Shown here piece by piece: positions 34,457 through 42,753 of a stretch of DNA of 64,000 nt; within the stretch, counting starts at the first letter, position 1, and each line of letters begins with the position of its first letter. A model generated the notes under the pieces. That model searched no databases, was not told the DNA's origin, and saw only the letters and a list, made by a program, of their open reading frames with translations. The stretch lies in NCBI RefSeq assembly GCF_000214825.1, contig NC_015581.1, forward strand, positions 1,364,001 to 1,428,000, read 5' to 3'. The stretch is from Thiomicrospira cyclica ALM1. GTDB taxonomy: Bacteria > Pseudomonadota > Gammaproteobacteria > Thiomicrospirales > Thiomicrospiraceae. The translations under genes and the position numbers were made by a program.

Positions 34457-34461
34457 GTCAA
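34432..34461 (-). promoter_or_regulatory. Predicted promoter of the MFS gene
   Basis: On the minus strand TTGACA (34461-34456, consensus), an 18-base spacer and TAATAT (34437-34432). The -10 overlaps the operator, and the two divergent promoters overlap each other. Confidence 0.6.
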
Positions 34462-34492
34462 TTCGAAATCTAATCTGGCACGAGGTTATAGT

Positions 34493-35233
34493 ATGTTTTT
34501 ATTCCAACACACCCCCGACTCCGAACCCGGTTCTTTATCCTATATGCTTGGTTGTGTCGGTCAAGGGTTAGCGATTGCGGTCGATGTTCATCAAGATGAA
34601 GTAGAGATCTATTTAGAAAAAGCCGCCCAAAAAGGCGTCAAGATTGCCTATGTCGTGGATACTCATGTTCATGCCGACCACTTTACCGGCGGAGCGGAAC
34701 TAGCCCAACGCAGTGGCGGCCAATATTGCTTGTTTAAAGACTCAGTGGCGCAGTGTGCATTCACCCCATTAGCGGATGGCCAAGTCATTGAAGCAGGCAA
34801 TGTGCATGCGCAAATTCTTCACACCCCCGGCCACACTGAAGACAGTATTTGTTTATTGGTCACCGACAAATCACGTTGCGACGACCCCTGGTTTTTAGTC
34901 ACGGGTCACACCTTATTTGTTGGCAGTGTTGGCCGCCCAGACTTGCATGGTAAAGAAACTATCTTAGCTGGCGCATTATTTGACTCTTTAGACCAAAAAA
35001 TCCTACCGCTTGCCGATTACATTGAAATTTTGCCCGGCGCACAAGCGGGCAGTGTTTGCGGTGCCGGTATTAGCGGCAAACCGGTTTCTACCATCGGGTT
35101 TGAAAAACGCTTTAACCCAACGCTAAAACTGGACCGCGATGCGTTTGTTAACCACGTCAAAGGCACCGTTCTACCCCAGCCAGAAGGTATGGACAAAATC
35201 ATCGCGTTTAATGTTAATCCGAATAAAGCATAG
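34493..35233 (+). CDS. MBL-fold persulfide dioxygenase-like protein (ETHE1/BLH type)
   Basis: A 246-residue metallo-beta-lactamase-fold protein with the metal motif THVHADHFTGGAEL (HxHxDH), the second His in HTPGHTEDS, and an Asp/His region (VTGHTLFVGSVGRPDLHG). These match glyoxalase II-like persulfide dioxygenases, which oxidise glutathione persulfide to sulfite with mononuclear iron. The next gene encodes an ArsR-rhodanese protein, the classical neighbour of BLH/PDO enzymes in BigR-type operons, which supports a role in sulfide/persulfide handling. Glyoxalase II activity is the main alternative. Confidence 0.85.
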   Translation: MFLFQHTPDSEPGSLSYMLGCVGQGLAIAVDVHQDEVEIYLEKAAQKGVKIAYVVDTHVHADHFTGGAELAQRSGGQYCLFKDSVAQCAFTPLADGQVIEAGNVHAQILHTPGHTEDSICLLVTDKSRCDDPWFLVTGHTLFVGSVGRPDLHGKETILAGALFDSLDQKILPLADYIEILPGAQAGSVCGAGISGKPVSTIGFEKRFNPTLKLDRDAFVNHVKGTVLPQPEGMDKIIAFNVNPNKA

Positions 35234-35252
35234 CTAATGTATAATCGCTTGT

Positions 35253-35897
35253 ATGGCGAATTCACTTAAATACAATTTGTTTGATCAGTTAGCGCAGGTT
35301 AGCAAAGCGCTGGGGCATGCGAATCGACTGATGATTTTAGACGTTCTGGCGCAAACCGAGAGCGATGTGGATACCCTGCATCAAAAACTCGGTTTGAGTA
35401 TTGCCAATGTATCTAAGCATTTGCAAACCCTCAAACAAGCAGGGCTGGTGGTCAACGAACGCCAAGGGCAGCGTGTGGTCTATGGCTTAAGTGATCCCAG
35501 TGTGTTTCGCTTAATTGTCAGTTTGCGCGACGTGGCCGAGTCACAACTAGATTCGATGCAAAGCTTGTTACAAAGCCATTTACAACCCAATACGCCATTT
35601 GAACCGATTTCACTCAACGCCTTAAAAGACTTTAACCAACCTTACACCTTGTTAGATGTTCGTCCGGCGGATGAGTTTGCCGCCGGGCATATTCCGCAAG
35701 CGATTAATATTCCGATTGAACAACTGGCACAAAAACTGCCCGAACTGCACAGCGATAAAACCCTAGTGGTTTATTGCCGCGGACCTTATTGTATGTGGTC
35801 ACAACAAGCACTCGACCAATTACAACAACACGGCATCCAAGCCAAGCGCTTGGCCGAGGGCTATCCTGAATGGCAGCAATTGAGTCATGCTCTCTGA
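35253..35897 (+). CDS. ArsR-family repressor fused to a rhodanese domain
   Basis: The 214-residue protein has an ArsR winged helix (about 5-100: SKALGHANRLMILDVLAQT, LGLSIANVSKHLQTLKQAGL, VVYGLSD) and a rhodanese domain (about 125-214: YTLLDVRPADEFAAGHIPQA, the active loop VVYCRGPYC). The winged helix contains no cysteine, so the only thiols are the two in CRGPYC. The regulator therefore probably senses persulfide through its rhodanese loop, unlike BigR/SqrR, which use cysteines in the ArsR domain. No ribosome site precedes the ATG; TATAAT ends seven bases before it. The gene overlaps the next by 11 bases. Confidence 0.9.
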   Translation: MANSLKYNLFDQLAQVSKALGHANRLMILDVLAQTESDVDTLHQKLGLSIANVSKHLQTLKQAGLVVNERQGQRVVYGLSDPSVFRLIVSLRDVAESQLDSMQSLLQSHLQPNTPFEPISLNALKDFNQPYTLLDVRPADEFAAGHIPQAINIPIEQLAQKLPELHSDKTLVVYCRGPYCMWSQQALDQLQQHGIQAKRLAEGYPEWQQLSHAL

Positions 35898-36759
35898 ACA
35901 GCTTATCAACTCGCTGAATAACAGCCTAAATCAAACACTCGATATCCAAAACATAGCACCGGTAGCCGGTGGCGATATTCACCAGGTCTGGTTACTGACC
36001 ACCGCACAAACACAATGGTTTTTAAAAGTTAACCGGGTAAGCTCCGCGCCGGTGTTTGCCGCAGAGGCCTTGGCACTCGAACGAATTCAGCAAAGCAAAA
36101 CCATTCACTGCCCAAGCGTGATTGCGCAAGGCGAAACCGACCAGCAGGCCTGGTTATTAATGGATTATCTGCAACTGACCCATCGCGGTGATGATTTTAA
36201 ACGCGGTCAAGCCTTAGCCGCGATACATCGCACAACACATCGCGAATTTGGGTGGGAACAGGATAACTTTATTGGCCACACGCCTCAGCGCAATGCATGG
36301 CAACAAGATTGGCTGGACTTTTATCGACAGCAACGCCTCGAACCACAGTTGGCGCTGACCCTGCAAAAAGGTGCCAGCAGGCGCTTGCTTGCAAAGGGCC
36401 AACAATTGACTGAAAACCTCGCCGTGTTTTTTGAACACTATAAGCCAGTGCCGTCGTTATTGCACGGCGATTTGTGGGCAGGGAATAGTGCGTTTACTGT
36501 GCAAGGCGAGCCGGTCATTTACGATCCGGCCAGTTACTATGGTGACCGCGAAACAGATATCGCCATGACCGAATTATTTGGCGGTTTTAGCCCCGCATTT
36601 TATCAAGGTTACAACCAGGCCTGGCCGTTAGATGCGGGGTATCAGCAGCGCAAACCCCTTTACAATCTTTATCATGTTCTAAACCACTTCAACCTATTTG
36701 GTGGTCATTATCAACACCAAGCCGAACAGTTGATAGATGACCTACTAAGCCAGCTTTAA
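35887..36759 (+). CDS. Fructosamine kinase family protein
   Basis: The 290-residue protein is related to the aminoglycoside phosphotransferase fold and the fructosamine-3-kinase family: VAGGDIHQVWLL (nucleotide loop), FLKVN (ATP-binding Lys), LLHGDLWAGN (catalytic HGDLWxGN), VIYDPASYYGDRETDIAM (metal-binding DPA) and LYNLYHVLNHFNLFGG at the end. Family members phosphorylate sugar-amine adducts on proteins and so repair glycation. Normal length. It overlaps the ArsR-rhodanese gene and is probably in its operon; the functional link is unclear. Confidence 0.92.
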   Translation: MLSEQLINSLNNSLNQTLDIQNIAPVAGGDIHQVWLLTTAQTQWFLKVNRVSSAPVFAAEALALERIQQSKTIHCPSVIAQGETDQQAWLLMDYLQLTHRGDDFKRGQALAAIHRTTHREFGWEQDNFIGHTPQRNAWQQDWLDFYRQQRLEPQLALTLQKGASRRLLAKGQQLTENLAVFFEHYKPVPSLLHGDLWAGNSAFTVQGEPVIYDPASYYGDRETDIAMTELFGGFSPAFYQGYNQAWPLDAGYQQRKPLYNLYHVLNHFNLFGGHYQHQAEQLIDDLLSQL

Positions 36760-36775
36760 TCTGGTTTAAGCTGAT

Positions 36776-37915
36776 TTAATCAACGGGGCGCAAGCGCGCG
36801 ATAGTGCCGCTGTCAGTACTAAAATAAAGCAGACCGGCTTGGTCAACCGCCAAGGAACGAATCCGTTCATTCAAATCAACTAACAAGCGTTCCTCACTCA
36901 CCGCCTCACCCTGCTGATTGAGTGTCACCCGATTTAAGTGACGCAATGCCAGCGCCCCTGAAAACAAACTGCCCTGCCACTGCGGAAATGCCGCACCGCG
37001 ATAGAGTAATAAACTTCCTGGCGCAATCGAAGGTGTAAACACCTTCACCGGATCAATCATACCCGGCTTACTGGTCACCCCAATCGCCTGATTACCCCAA
37101 TATTCTTGACCCTGCGACACCAACGGCCAACCATAGTTTTCACCTGGCTGGATTAAATTAATCTCATCACCGCCGCGTGGGCCGTGTTCGTTTGACCACA
37201 AACGCCCGGTTGCAAAATCAAACGCCATGCCTTGTGGGTTGCGATGACCAAAGCTCCAAATTTCATCCAACACCTCAGGGTTACCAACAAACGGATTGTC
37301 CGCCGGCACGCGACCATCAAAATGCAAACGCATAATGGTGCCGATGTGATTACGCGTGTTTTGACTTTGTTGGCGTTCACCGCGATCACCGACACCAAAA
37401 AACACATAGCCCTGATCATCAAAGGCAATCCGGCTACCAAAATGCTGGCCACTACCGGTGGCCGATTCGGTTATCAACAAATCTTGCCAATTTTGCAACT
37501 GATTTGATTGGGTTAAATCTGGCCATTGTGCCCGCGCTAAGGTGGTTCGCGCACCAAATTCATCCGGATAACTATAGGTGAAGTATAACCAGGCCTGGTT
37601 CTGCGCATCTTGCGCTAAAAACTTCACATCTAGTAACCCACCCTGCCCACTTGCTGCCACCGCCGGCAGGCCTGCTAACCAAGTGACTTGACCGGTTTGA
37701 ATATCCAAGATACCCGCCTCGCCAGAGCGCTGCGTAAATACCAATTGATGCTCGCTGACAAAATCCATTGCCCAGACAACGCCCAAACCCGAAGCCAAGC
37801 GCTCTAACTTAAAACTAGCGTCCGCATAGGCATAGGACAAAGACATCATCAATGCCAAAATGAATCCTGACACCAAACCAAACCGACCTCGCGAACAGCT
37901 TTTAAAATCCGTCAT
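36776..37915 (-). CDS. Secreted PQQ-dependent aldose sugar dehydrogenase-like protein
   Basis: A 379-residue protein with a signal peptide (cleavage near AYADAS) and a six-bladed beta-propeller of the glucose/sorbosone dehydrogenase family. Recognisable blocks are GLGVVWAMDFVSEHQLVFTQ, GGLLDVKFLAQ, FGSRIAFDDQGYVFFGVGDRGER, GHRNPQGMAFDFATGRLWSNEHGPRGGDEINLI and ENYGWPLVSQGQEYWG. The His and Arg residues of these blocks bind PQQ in E. coli YliI. No PQQ biosynthesis genes are in view. Start 37915 has GAGG four bases upstream. It lies 16 bases after the last mrp gene and could be cotranscribed with it. Confidence 0.9.
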   Translation of the reverse strand: MTDFKSCSRGRFGLVSGFILALMMSLSYAYADASFKLERLASGLGVVWAMDFVSEHQLVFTQRSGEAGILDIQTGQVTWLAGLPAVAASGQGGLLDVKFLAQDAQNQAWLYFTYSYPDEFGARTTLARAQWPDLTQSNQLQNWQDLLITESATGSGQHFGSRIAFDDQGYVFFGVGDRGERQQSQNTRNHIGTIMRLHFDGRVPADNPFVGNPEVLDEIWSFGHRNPQGMAFDFATGRLWSNEHGPRGGDEINLIQPGENYGWPLVSQGQEYWGNQAIGVTSKPGMIDPVKVFTPSIAPGSLLLYRGAAFPQWQGSLFSGALALRHLNRVTLNQQGEAVSEERLLVDLNERIRSLAVDQAGLLYFSTDSGTIARLRPVD

Positions 37916-37931
37916 AAATCCTCACCCAAAC

Positions 37932-39473
37932 TCATTTAAATTCACTGGCCACCAGGGTAGATACCCAGCCTAACGGGGTCGCAAGATGACCTGCCCAAAC
38001 TCCGAGCACTATGATCATAATCGTGGTAACCAGTGGCGGTGCTAATAATAAAAAATGGGTTTCAAAACGCTGACTTAATACCTGGCGATGTGGCCATTCG
38101 GCGGGTGGTGGTAAAAACCAAGCTCGATAAATCGTCGGTAAAAAATACGCGGCATTTAATAAACTGGAAATTACCAACACGCCGATAACCCAATAAAAAC
38201 CGCTCTCCCAAGCACCCAAGCCCAAATACCATTTGGTAATAAACCCTGCCAGCGGTGGTAAACCAATCATGCCAAGCGCACCGATGGTAAAAGCCAACGT
38301 GGTTAGGGGCATTACCCGCCCGACGCCATTGAGCTCCTTAATTTTATGGATCCCTAGGGTTTCAGCATAGTTACCCGCAGCCATAAACAGCGTAATCTTC
38401 ATAAACCCTTGATGCACAATATGAATCATACCGCCAATCGCGCCTACCGGCCCAGCAAGAGCCAGCCCTAGCGCAACATAGGACACCTGGCTCACCGTGG
38501 AAAACGCCAGCCGCTTTTTAATGTCGCTTTGATAGAGCGCACGCACCGAACCATAAACAATGGTAAAGCTGGCCAACACCAACAGCACCCAGTGCAAATA
38601 CAGATCACTAAACACATGAATGCCATAAATCTCATAGACAAAACGGGTTAAACCAAAGGCGCCTGCTTTAACCACCGCCACCGCGTGCAACAAGGAACTC
38701 ACTGGTGCTGGTGCGACCATCGCCGTTGGCAACCAACCATGAAACGGAAACAGCGCTGCTTTCACCCCAAAGCCCGCAATAAAGACCAAGCCCAAACCAA
38801 ATAAAACCGGAGCCATATCAGGGTTTGCTGCCCAATAATCATTGAGATAGCCGCCCACGGCAAACGCCTGAGTACCTACTAACACATGCAGACCTATCGC
38901 CGCGGTTAGTAATACCAAACCGCCGACTAGGGTGTAGATTAAATAGATCCGACCGGCATCCAAGGCTTTTTGAGTGCCTCGATGGACGACCAGTGGCCAG
39001 GTAGCGAGGGTTAGTAGCTCATAGAAAATAATGAAGGTAAACAAGTTGCCGGCCATTGCCACACCCGTAGTGGCACTGACACAGAGGTTAAAAAAACCAA
39101 AAAAACGCGCGCGATTAATACCGCCTTCCAAATAACCTATCGCATAGAGCGTGGTTAATAGCCATAAAAAGACCGACAACACCAAAAACAGCATCGCCAA
39201 GCCATCAATTTTTAGCAGTAAGGTCAGCCCTGGAACAATGGTCCAGCCAATTTCATAAACGTGCCCTTGCAATAAGCTTGGCATCAGCGCTAACACCAGC
39301 AGCAGTTTTACCAACGCGGCTAAAATATTAACGGTAGAACGTAACCAGACTCGCTCCTCAGCGATCAAAAACACCGCTAGAGCCACACCGAAGGATAAAC
39401 CCATAATAACCAGCGGCCAAAAGGAGTAGGCGGTTGTCCAGCTTATTAAGCTGTCGATTAGGGTTTCGATCAT
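37932..39473 (-). CDS. Mrp antiporter second large subunit (MrpA-core/MrpD-like)
   Basis: This protein of about 513 residues has the antiporter-like core (NLFTFIIFYELLTLATWPLVVH, GFGVKAALFPFHGWLP, LHAVAVVKAGAFGL, KKRLAFSTVSQVSYVALG, HQGFMKITLFMAAG) with the expected Glu, Lys and His residues. It is much shorter than a full MrpA because the MbhD/MbhE-like part is absent and is instead joined to MrpB here. Start 39473 overlaps the mrpD stop by ATGA. It is the last mrp gene on this strand. The cluster exports Na+ (or K+) in exchange for protons, which suits saline or alkaline life. Confidence 0.88.
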   Translation of the reverse strand: MIETLIDSLISWTTAYSFWPLVIMGLSFGVALAVFLIAEERVWLRSTVNILAALVKLLLVLALMPSLLQGHVYEIGWTIVPGLTLLLKIDGLAMLFLVLSVFLWLLTTLYAIGYLEGGINRARFFGFFNLCVSATTGVAMAGNLFTFIIFYELLTLATWPLVVHRGTQKALDAGRIYLIYTLVGGLVLLTAAIGLHVLVGTQAFAVGGYLNDYWAANPDMAPVLFGLGLVFIAGFGVKAALFPFHGWLPTAMVAPAPVSSLLHAVAVVKAGAFGLTRFVYEIYGIHVFSDLYLHWVLLVLASFTIVYGSVRALYQSDIKKRLAFSTVSQVSYVALGLALAGPVGAIGGMIHIVHQGFMKITLFMAAGNYAETLGIHKIKELNGVGRVMPLTTLAFTIGALGMIGLPPLAGFITKWYLGLGAWESGFYWVIGVLVISSLLNAAYFLPTIYRAWFLPPPAEWPHRQVLSQRFETHFLLLAPPLVTTIMIIVLGVWAGHLATPLGWVSTLVASEFK

Positions 39474-40945
39474 AGACTCGCCCCCCACGGATAGACTGGC
39501 CACAAGGCCAATACCCAAACCGCCAATACCAAGATGAGTGGTACAGCCAGCAACGGCCAAGACAATTGCCTTTCATTGACACACTGTGGCGCACTACCAT
39601 CGGCATTTTTAGGCGCCAATTGACAGAGTAGACTCAGCTCTAATGCCGGTTGTAACAGGCGTCCCATATAAGCCAGCGCAAACACCCCGCCAAGAATCAA
39701 GGGAGCCAGTAACCAATAGTGCCCTAGCAATAAGCTCGATTCTAGCAACCACCACTTACCCAGAAACCCTAAGGTTAATGGCAGGCCGGCTAAAGCGACG
39801 GTTGCTAAGCCAAGCGTCCATAAGGTTAAGGGAGAGTTGGATAATACGATAACCTGATCGCGCAGTTGATAACTATGGGTCAATTGAATTAAGTTACCAG
39901 CGACTAAGAACACGCCCGCTTTGGTTAAAGCATGCGCGGCCATCAGCCAAAATAACATCAACGCTGGGTTAAAACCGAATATCACCTCAAGATGGGAGGC
40001 TGGATGAAAAATAATCGCTAACCCAATTAACAAGTAGCCTACCTGGGCAACGGTGGACCAAGCGATCAATTCTTTTAACAAAGGCGTTTTCCATGCCCGC
40101 CAAGAGCCCCAAAAAATCGCCATACTGCCCAAGACCGCGAACAATACCGCTAATAATTCACTATTAAGTAGGGCAAAGGGCTGGGTCGCTAAGCGCCACA
40201 TTAAATACAGCGATGCTTTAATGACCAGTGCCGACAATAAGGCACTGCCTGCGGTTGGCGCCCGACTATGCGCTAAAGGCAACCAACCATGCAGCGGCCA
40301 AGCAGCGGTTTTAGCCAGTAAACCTATCAGCATCATTGACCAGGCAAAATGGGTGACCCAGTTATTTTCAACCACATCGGCTAAACCTATCAGGTCTAAA
40401 CGGCCATACTGACCATAAACGAGCGCAACACCCAATAAAAAAAACATCGAGCCGGTTAAGCTAATAATCAAATAGCGCACGGCGGCAGCGGCGGCACCGG
40501 CTTTCGTTGACACGGCAACCAGCGCAACCGCCACTAGACCGAGTAGCTCGATAGTGACATAAATATTAAATAAATCATTCGATAGAATTAGCGCATTAAT
40601 CGCGCCCCAGCCACCCAACCATAACCCCCAAAGGTGTTCGGAACTGTCTTTATCAAACGCCGCATGGGCAAATATAGCTAGGCTAACGACCCCCACTAAC
40701 AACAACATCAAATGGGCTAAATCGTCTAAATACCAGGCAATGCCTAGCGGCCGCTCCCACCCCCCTAACATCCAAACACCTTGGTATTCACCCACTCCCC
40801 AGGCATCAAGGCTGAGCAAAATTAAAAGTATCATCATCGCTAGCCCAGCCAGCCCGGTAATCAACCGAGCCTGAGGCTTGAATAAAGCGGCGAATCCGCC
40901 GGCGATCAGCGGTAACAAAACCAATGCTGGAATTAAGGCATTCAT
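39470..40945 (-). CDS. mrpD: Mrp antiporter subunit D
   Basis: The 491-residue protein has about 14 membrane helices and the ND2/ND4/ND5-type core: LFNIYVTIELLGLVAVALVA, LLAKTAAWPLHGWLPLAHS, ALVIKASLYLMWRL, LKELIAWSTVAQVGYLLIG, AHALTKAGVFLVAGNLI. The length is normal for MrpD. The core Glu and Lys residues are present, so proton translocation is expected. It overlaps mrpC by ATGA upstream and the next large subunit by ATGA downstream. Confidence 0.92.
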   Translation of the reverse strand: MNALIPALVLLPLIAGGFAALFKPQARLITGLAGLAMMILLILLSLDAWGVGEYQGVWMLGGWERPLGIAWYLDDLAHLMLLLVGVVSLAIFAHAAFDKDSSEHLWGLWLGGWGAINALILSNDLFNIYVTIELLGLVAVALVAVSTKAGAAAAAVRYLIISLTGSMFFLLGVALVYGQYGRLDLIGLADVVENNWVTHFAWSMMLIGLLAKTAAWPLHGWLPLAHSRAPTAGSALLSALVIKASLYLMWRLATQPFALLNSELLAVLFAVLGSMAIFWGSWRAWKTPLLKELIAWSTVAQVGYLLIGLAIIFHPASHLEVIFGFNPALMLFWLMAAHALTKAGVFLVAGNLIQLTHSYQLRDQVIVLSNSPLTLWTLGLATVALAGLPLTLGFLGKWWLLESSLLLGHYWLLAPLILGGVFALAYMGRLLQPALELSLLCQLAPKNADGSAPQCVNERQLSWPLLAVPLILVLAVWVLALWPVYPWGASL

Positions 40946-41244
40946 GGCGTATCCTCTAGGGTCGCCTGATGCTGTTTGGATTCACGAGCAACCCGTTTCA
41001 TCAAAGCCAAAGCCAGTGCCATCGCACTAATTGCTACCACTATGCCGGTTAATACCAGCGCATGCGGTACTGCATCAGCGGGTTCGGCACGCGCAGCAAA
41101 AGCGAGGAAAAACATGAACACCGCTGAACCCATGACATTGATACCCAAAATCTTATGCAGTAGGTGTGGGCGCATCACCACCCCCCATAAACCAACCCCA
41201 AATAATACCGAACCGGTTGCTAAATAAATGGCGATTTCATTCAT
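40942..41244 (-). CDS. mrpC: Mrp antiporter subunit C (NuoK-like)
   Basis: This protein of about 100 residues has three membrane helices and the NuoK-like pattern: YLATGSVLFGVGLWGVVMRPHLLHKILGINVMG, then DAVPHALVLTGIVVAISAMALALAL. Start 41244 (MNEIAIYL) is chosen over 41259 because AAGGG lies seven bases upstream and the protein then begins as in the family. It overlaps mrpB by eight bases and mrpD by ATGA. NuoK-like subunits help carry protons in the Mrp complex. Confidence 0.92.
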   Translation of the reverse strand: MNEIAIYLATGSVLFGVGLWGVVMRPHLLHKILGINVMGSAVFMFFLAFAARAEPADAVPHALVLTGIVVAISAMALALALMKRVARESKQHQATLEDTP

Positions 41245-42163
41245 AGCGACGCCCTTCACCGGTAAATAAGGCAGCCAAAATCAGCGCAATAGATAAGGTT
41301 GCAGCTATCTCTATAATTAAGATTAACTGCCCGGCGTAAGCAGGTGGATAACCCATAAAACCAAATCCAGCCAGCAGGCCTACTAAACCCACACCAAAAA
41401 AGGCCAACAAACCACCAAGCCACAAAACTTTAATCCAACCATTATGAATGAAGCCGGTAATAAATGCCGGTGGGGATTGACCCAGTTCGGTCTGTTGAAC
41501 CAAAAAAGCTAAAATCAGTGCCGCGGCTAACAAGGCACCGGCTTGAAAGGCACCACCCGGTGCATAGGCTCCTTGCCAGAGTACATAGCCACCGACAAGC
41601 GCCAGTAATGGCACCAGCAAACGCGTAAAATAAACCAATACCTGTCCTTGTAGCCTCACCCCATGCCAAGACAAACTGGGGCCAAGTGCACGCTGTGCCG
41701 CCCAAGCCCACATTAATACCGCGAGCTCCAATGCGGTATCCCAAGCACGGTAGTTAAGCAATACCGCTGTAACCCTATGCTCAACCCCAGAAGCACTGAG
41801 ATTGGTCACAACCATGTCACTCAAACCTGGCGCTGGCTGCACCAAGCTCATCAAACTTAACGCCAAAGCACCACCCAGTAACAACGGAATCGACAGACTC
41901 CATAACACGATAGGCTTGGGCTGATCATCTTGGGTATGCTGTAGTTGACTTAAAGTGGCCAGCAATAATGCTCCGGCTAAGCCGGCACCAATCGCAACTT
42001 CGGCGAGAGCGGCGTCTGGCGCTTGCAGCCTAACCCAGATCAAGGCGATTAATAAGCCGAATACGATAAACAACACCACAGACTCAGCAAGATTGGGGGT
42101 ATAGAGGCAGCGGATCGCGACCAGAATAACGGTGATGGCCAAGAGTAGGTCAAGGATGATCAT
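41237..42163 (-). CDS. mrpB: Mrp subunit B fused to MbhD/MbhE-like domains
   Basis: A protein of about 308 residues. The N-terminal third is MbhD/DUF4040-like (LTPNL-type start: TPNLAESVVLFIVFGLLIAL, then QAPDAALAEVAIGAGLAGAL). A middle part resembles MbhE (HRVTAVLLNYRAWDTALELAVL). The C-terminal third is MnhB (LLVPLLALVGGYVLWQGAYA, PGGAFQAGALLAAALILAFL). The first two are normally the tail of MrpA. Start 42163 is chosen because GGAGGT lies five bases before it. It overlaps mrpG by 14 bases. Confidence 0.88.
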   Translation of the reverse strand: MIILDLLLAITVILVAIRCLYTPNLAESVVLFIVFGLLIALIWVRLQAPDAALAEVAIGAGLAGALLLATLSQLQHTQDDQPKPIVLWSLSIPLLLGGALALSLMSLVQPAPGLSDMVVTNLSASGVEHRVTAVLLNYRAWDTALELAVLMWAWAAQRALGPSLSWHGVRLQGQVLVYFTRLLVPLLALVGGYVLWQGAYAPGGAFQAGALLAAALILAFLVQQTELGQSPPAFITGFIHNGWIKVLWLGGLLAFFGVGLVGLLAGFGFMGYPPAYAGQLILIIEIAATLSIALILAALFTGEGRRYE

Positions 42164-42464
42164 CATCCACCTCCGCCGGCTGTGATAACTGGTGATACGC
42201 CCGTTGACCAATCGCATGACTGACGGTAGCGGCACTGATGATCACCAGCGCCCAAATGATAAATAACTTCATCAACAGCGCCGCATTGAAAAACAACAGG
42301 GTCAGTCCGAGCAGCACAAAACCAAGTCCCAGATTATCGGCCTTGGTGAGCGCGTGTAAACGACTTAAGTCATCCGTGAACCTTAGCAGACCGAGTGTGC
42401 CTGCCACAAAAAACACCAGACCCAAGCTAATGGACACGACCGCAATAATTTCAATGATGATCAT
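42150..42464 (-). CDS. mrpG: Mrp antiporter subunit G
   Basis: The protein of 104 residues starts MIIIEIIAVVSISLGLVFF at 42464; a longer frame back to 42533 runs far into mrpF and lacks a family-like start. It shows the MrpG pattern of helix 1, then GTLGLLRFTDDLSRLHALTKADNLG and LGLTLLFFNAALLMKLFII. MrpG is a small membrane subunit of the antiporter. It overlaps mrpF by 14 bases upstream and mrpB by 14 bases downstream. Confidence 0.92.
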   Translation of the reverse strand: MIIIEIIAVVSISLGLVFFVAGTLGLLRFTDDLSRLHALTKADNLGLGFVLLGLTLLFFNAALLMKLFIIWALVIISAATVSHAIGQRAYHQLSQPAEVDDDHP

Positions 42465-42753
42465 GGTTCGTCTCACTTTGATTGAGTTTACGCAGTTGCT
42501 CTGGCCGTAACAATTTTGCAAACGCAATACCACTGATGGCCGCTAATAAGGCTAGTAATAACGCCACATCCAGCAAGGCATTGTTGTTCATTAACCACGC
42601 CAAAAGTGCAACCAACGCGACCCCCGTCGAACCGGCTAACTGGGCGGCCAGCATCCGGTCGGTTAACTTGGGCCCTTTAACAACTCGCCATAAACCCAAG
42701 CTTAACAGGAACATCAATAACGTGGCGGCAGTCCATAAGAGCAGGTCTATCAT
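42451..42753 (-). CDS. mrpF: Mrp antiporter subunit F
   Basis: A 100-residue protein with three membrane helices and the MrpF signature VVKGPKLTDRMLAAQLAG followed by LLDVALLLALLAAISGIAFAK. The C-terminus is polar and His-rich (ETNHDHH). MrpF is a small subunit required for antiporter assembly. The ATG overlaps the mrpE stop (TGA at 42752-42750) and has GGAGGCGAT upstream. Confidence 0.92.
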   Translation of the reverse strand: MIDLLLWTAATLLMFLLSLGLWRVVKGPKLTDRMLAAQLAGSTGVALVALLAWLMNNNALLDVALLLALLAAISGIAFAKLLRPEQLRKLNQSETNHDHH

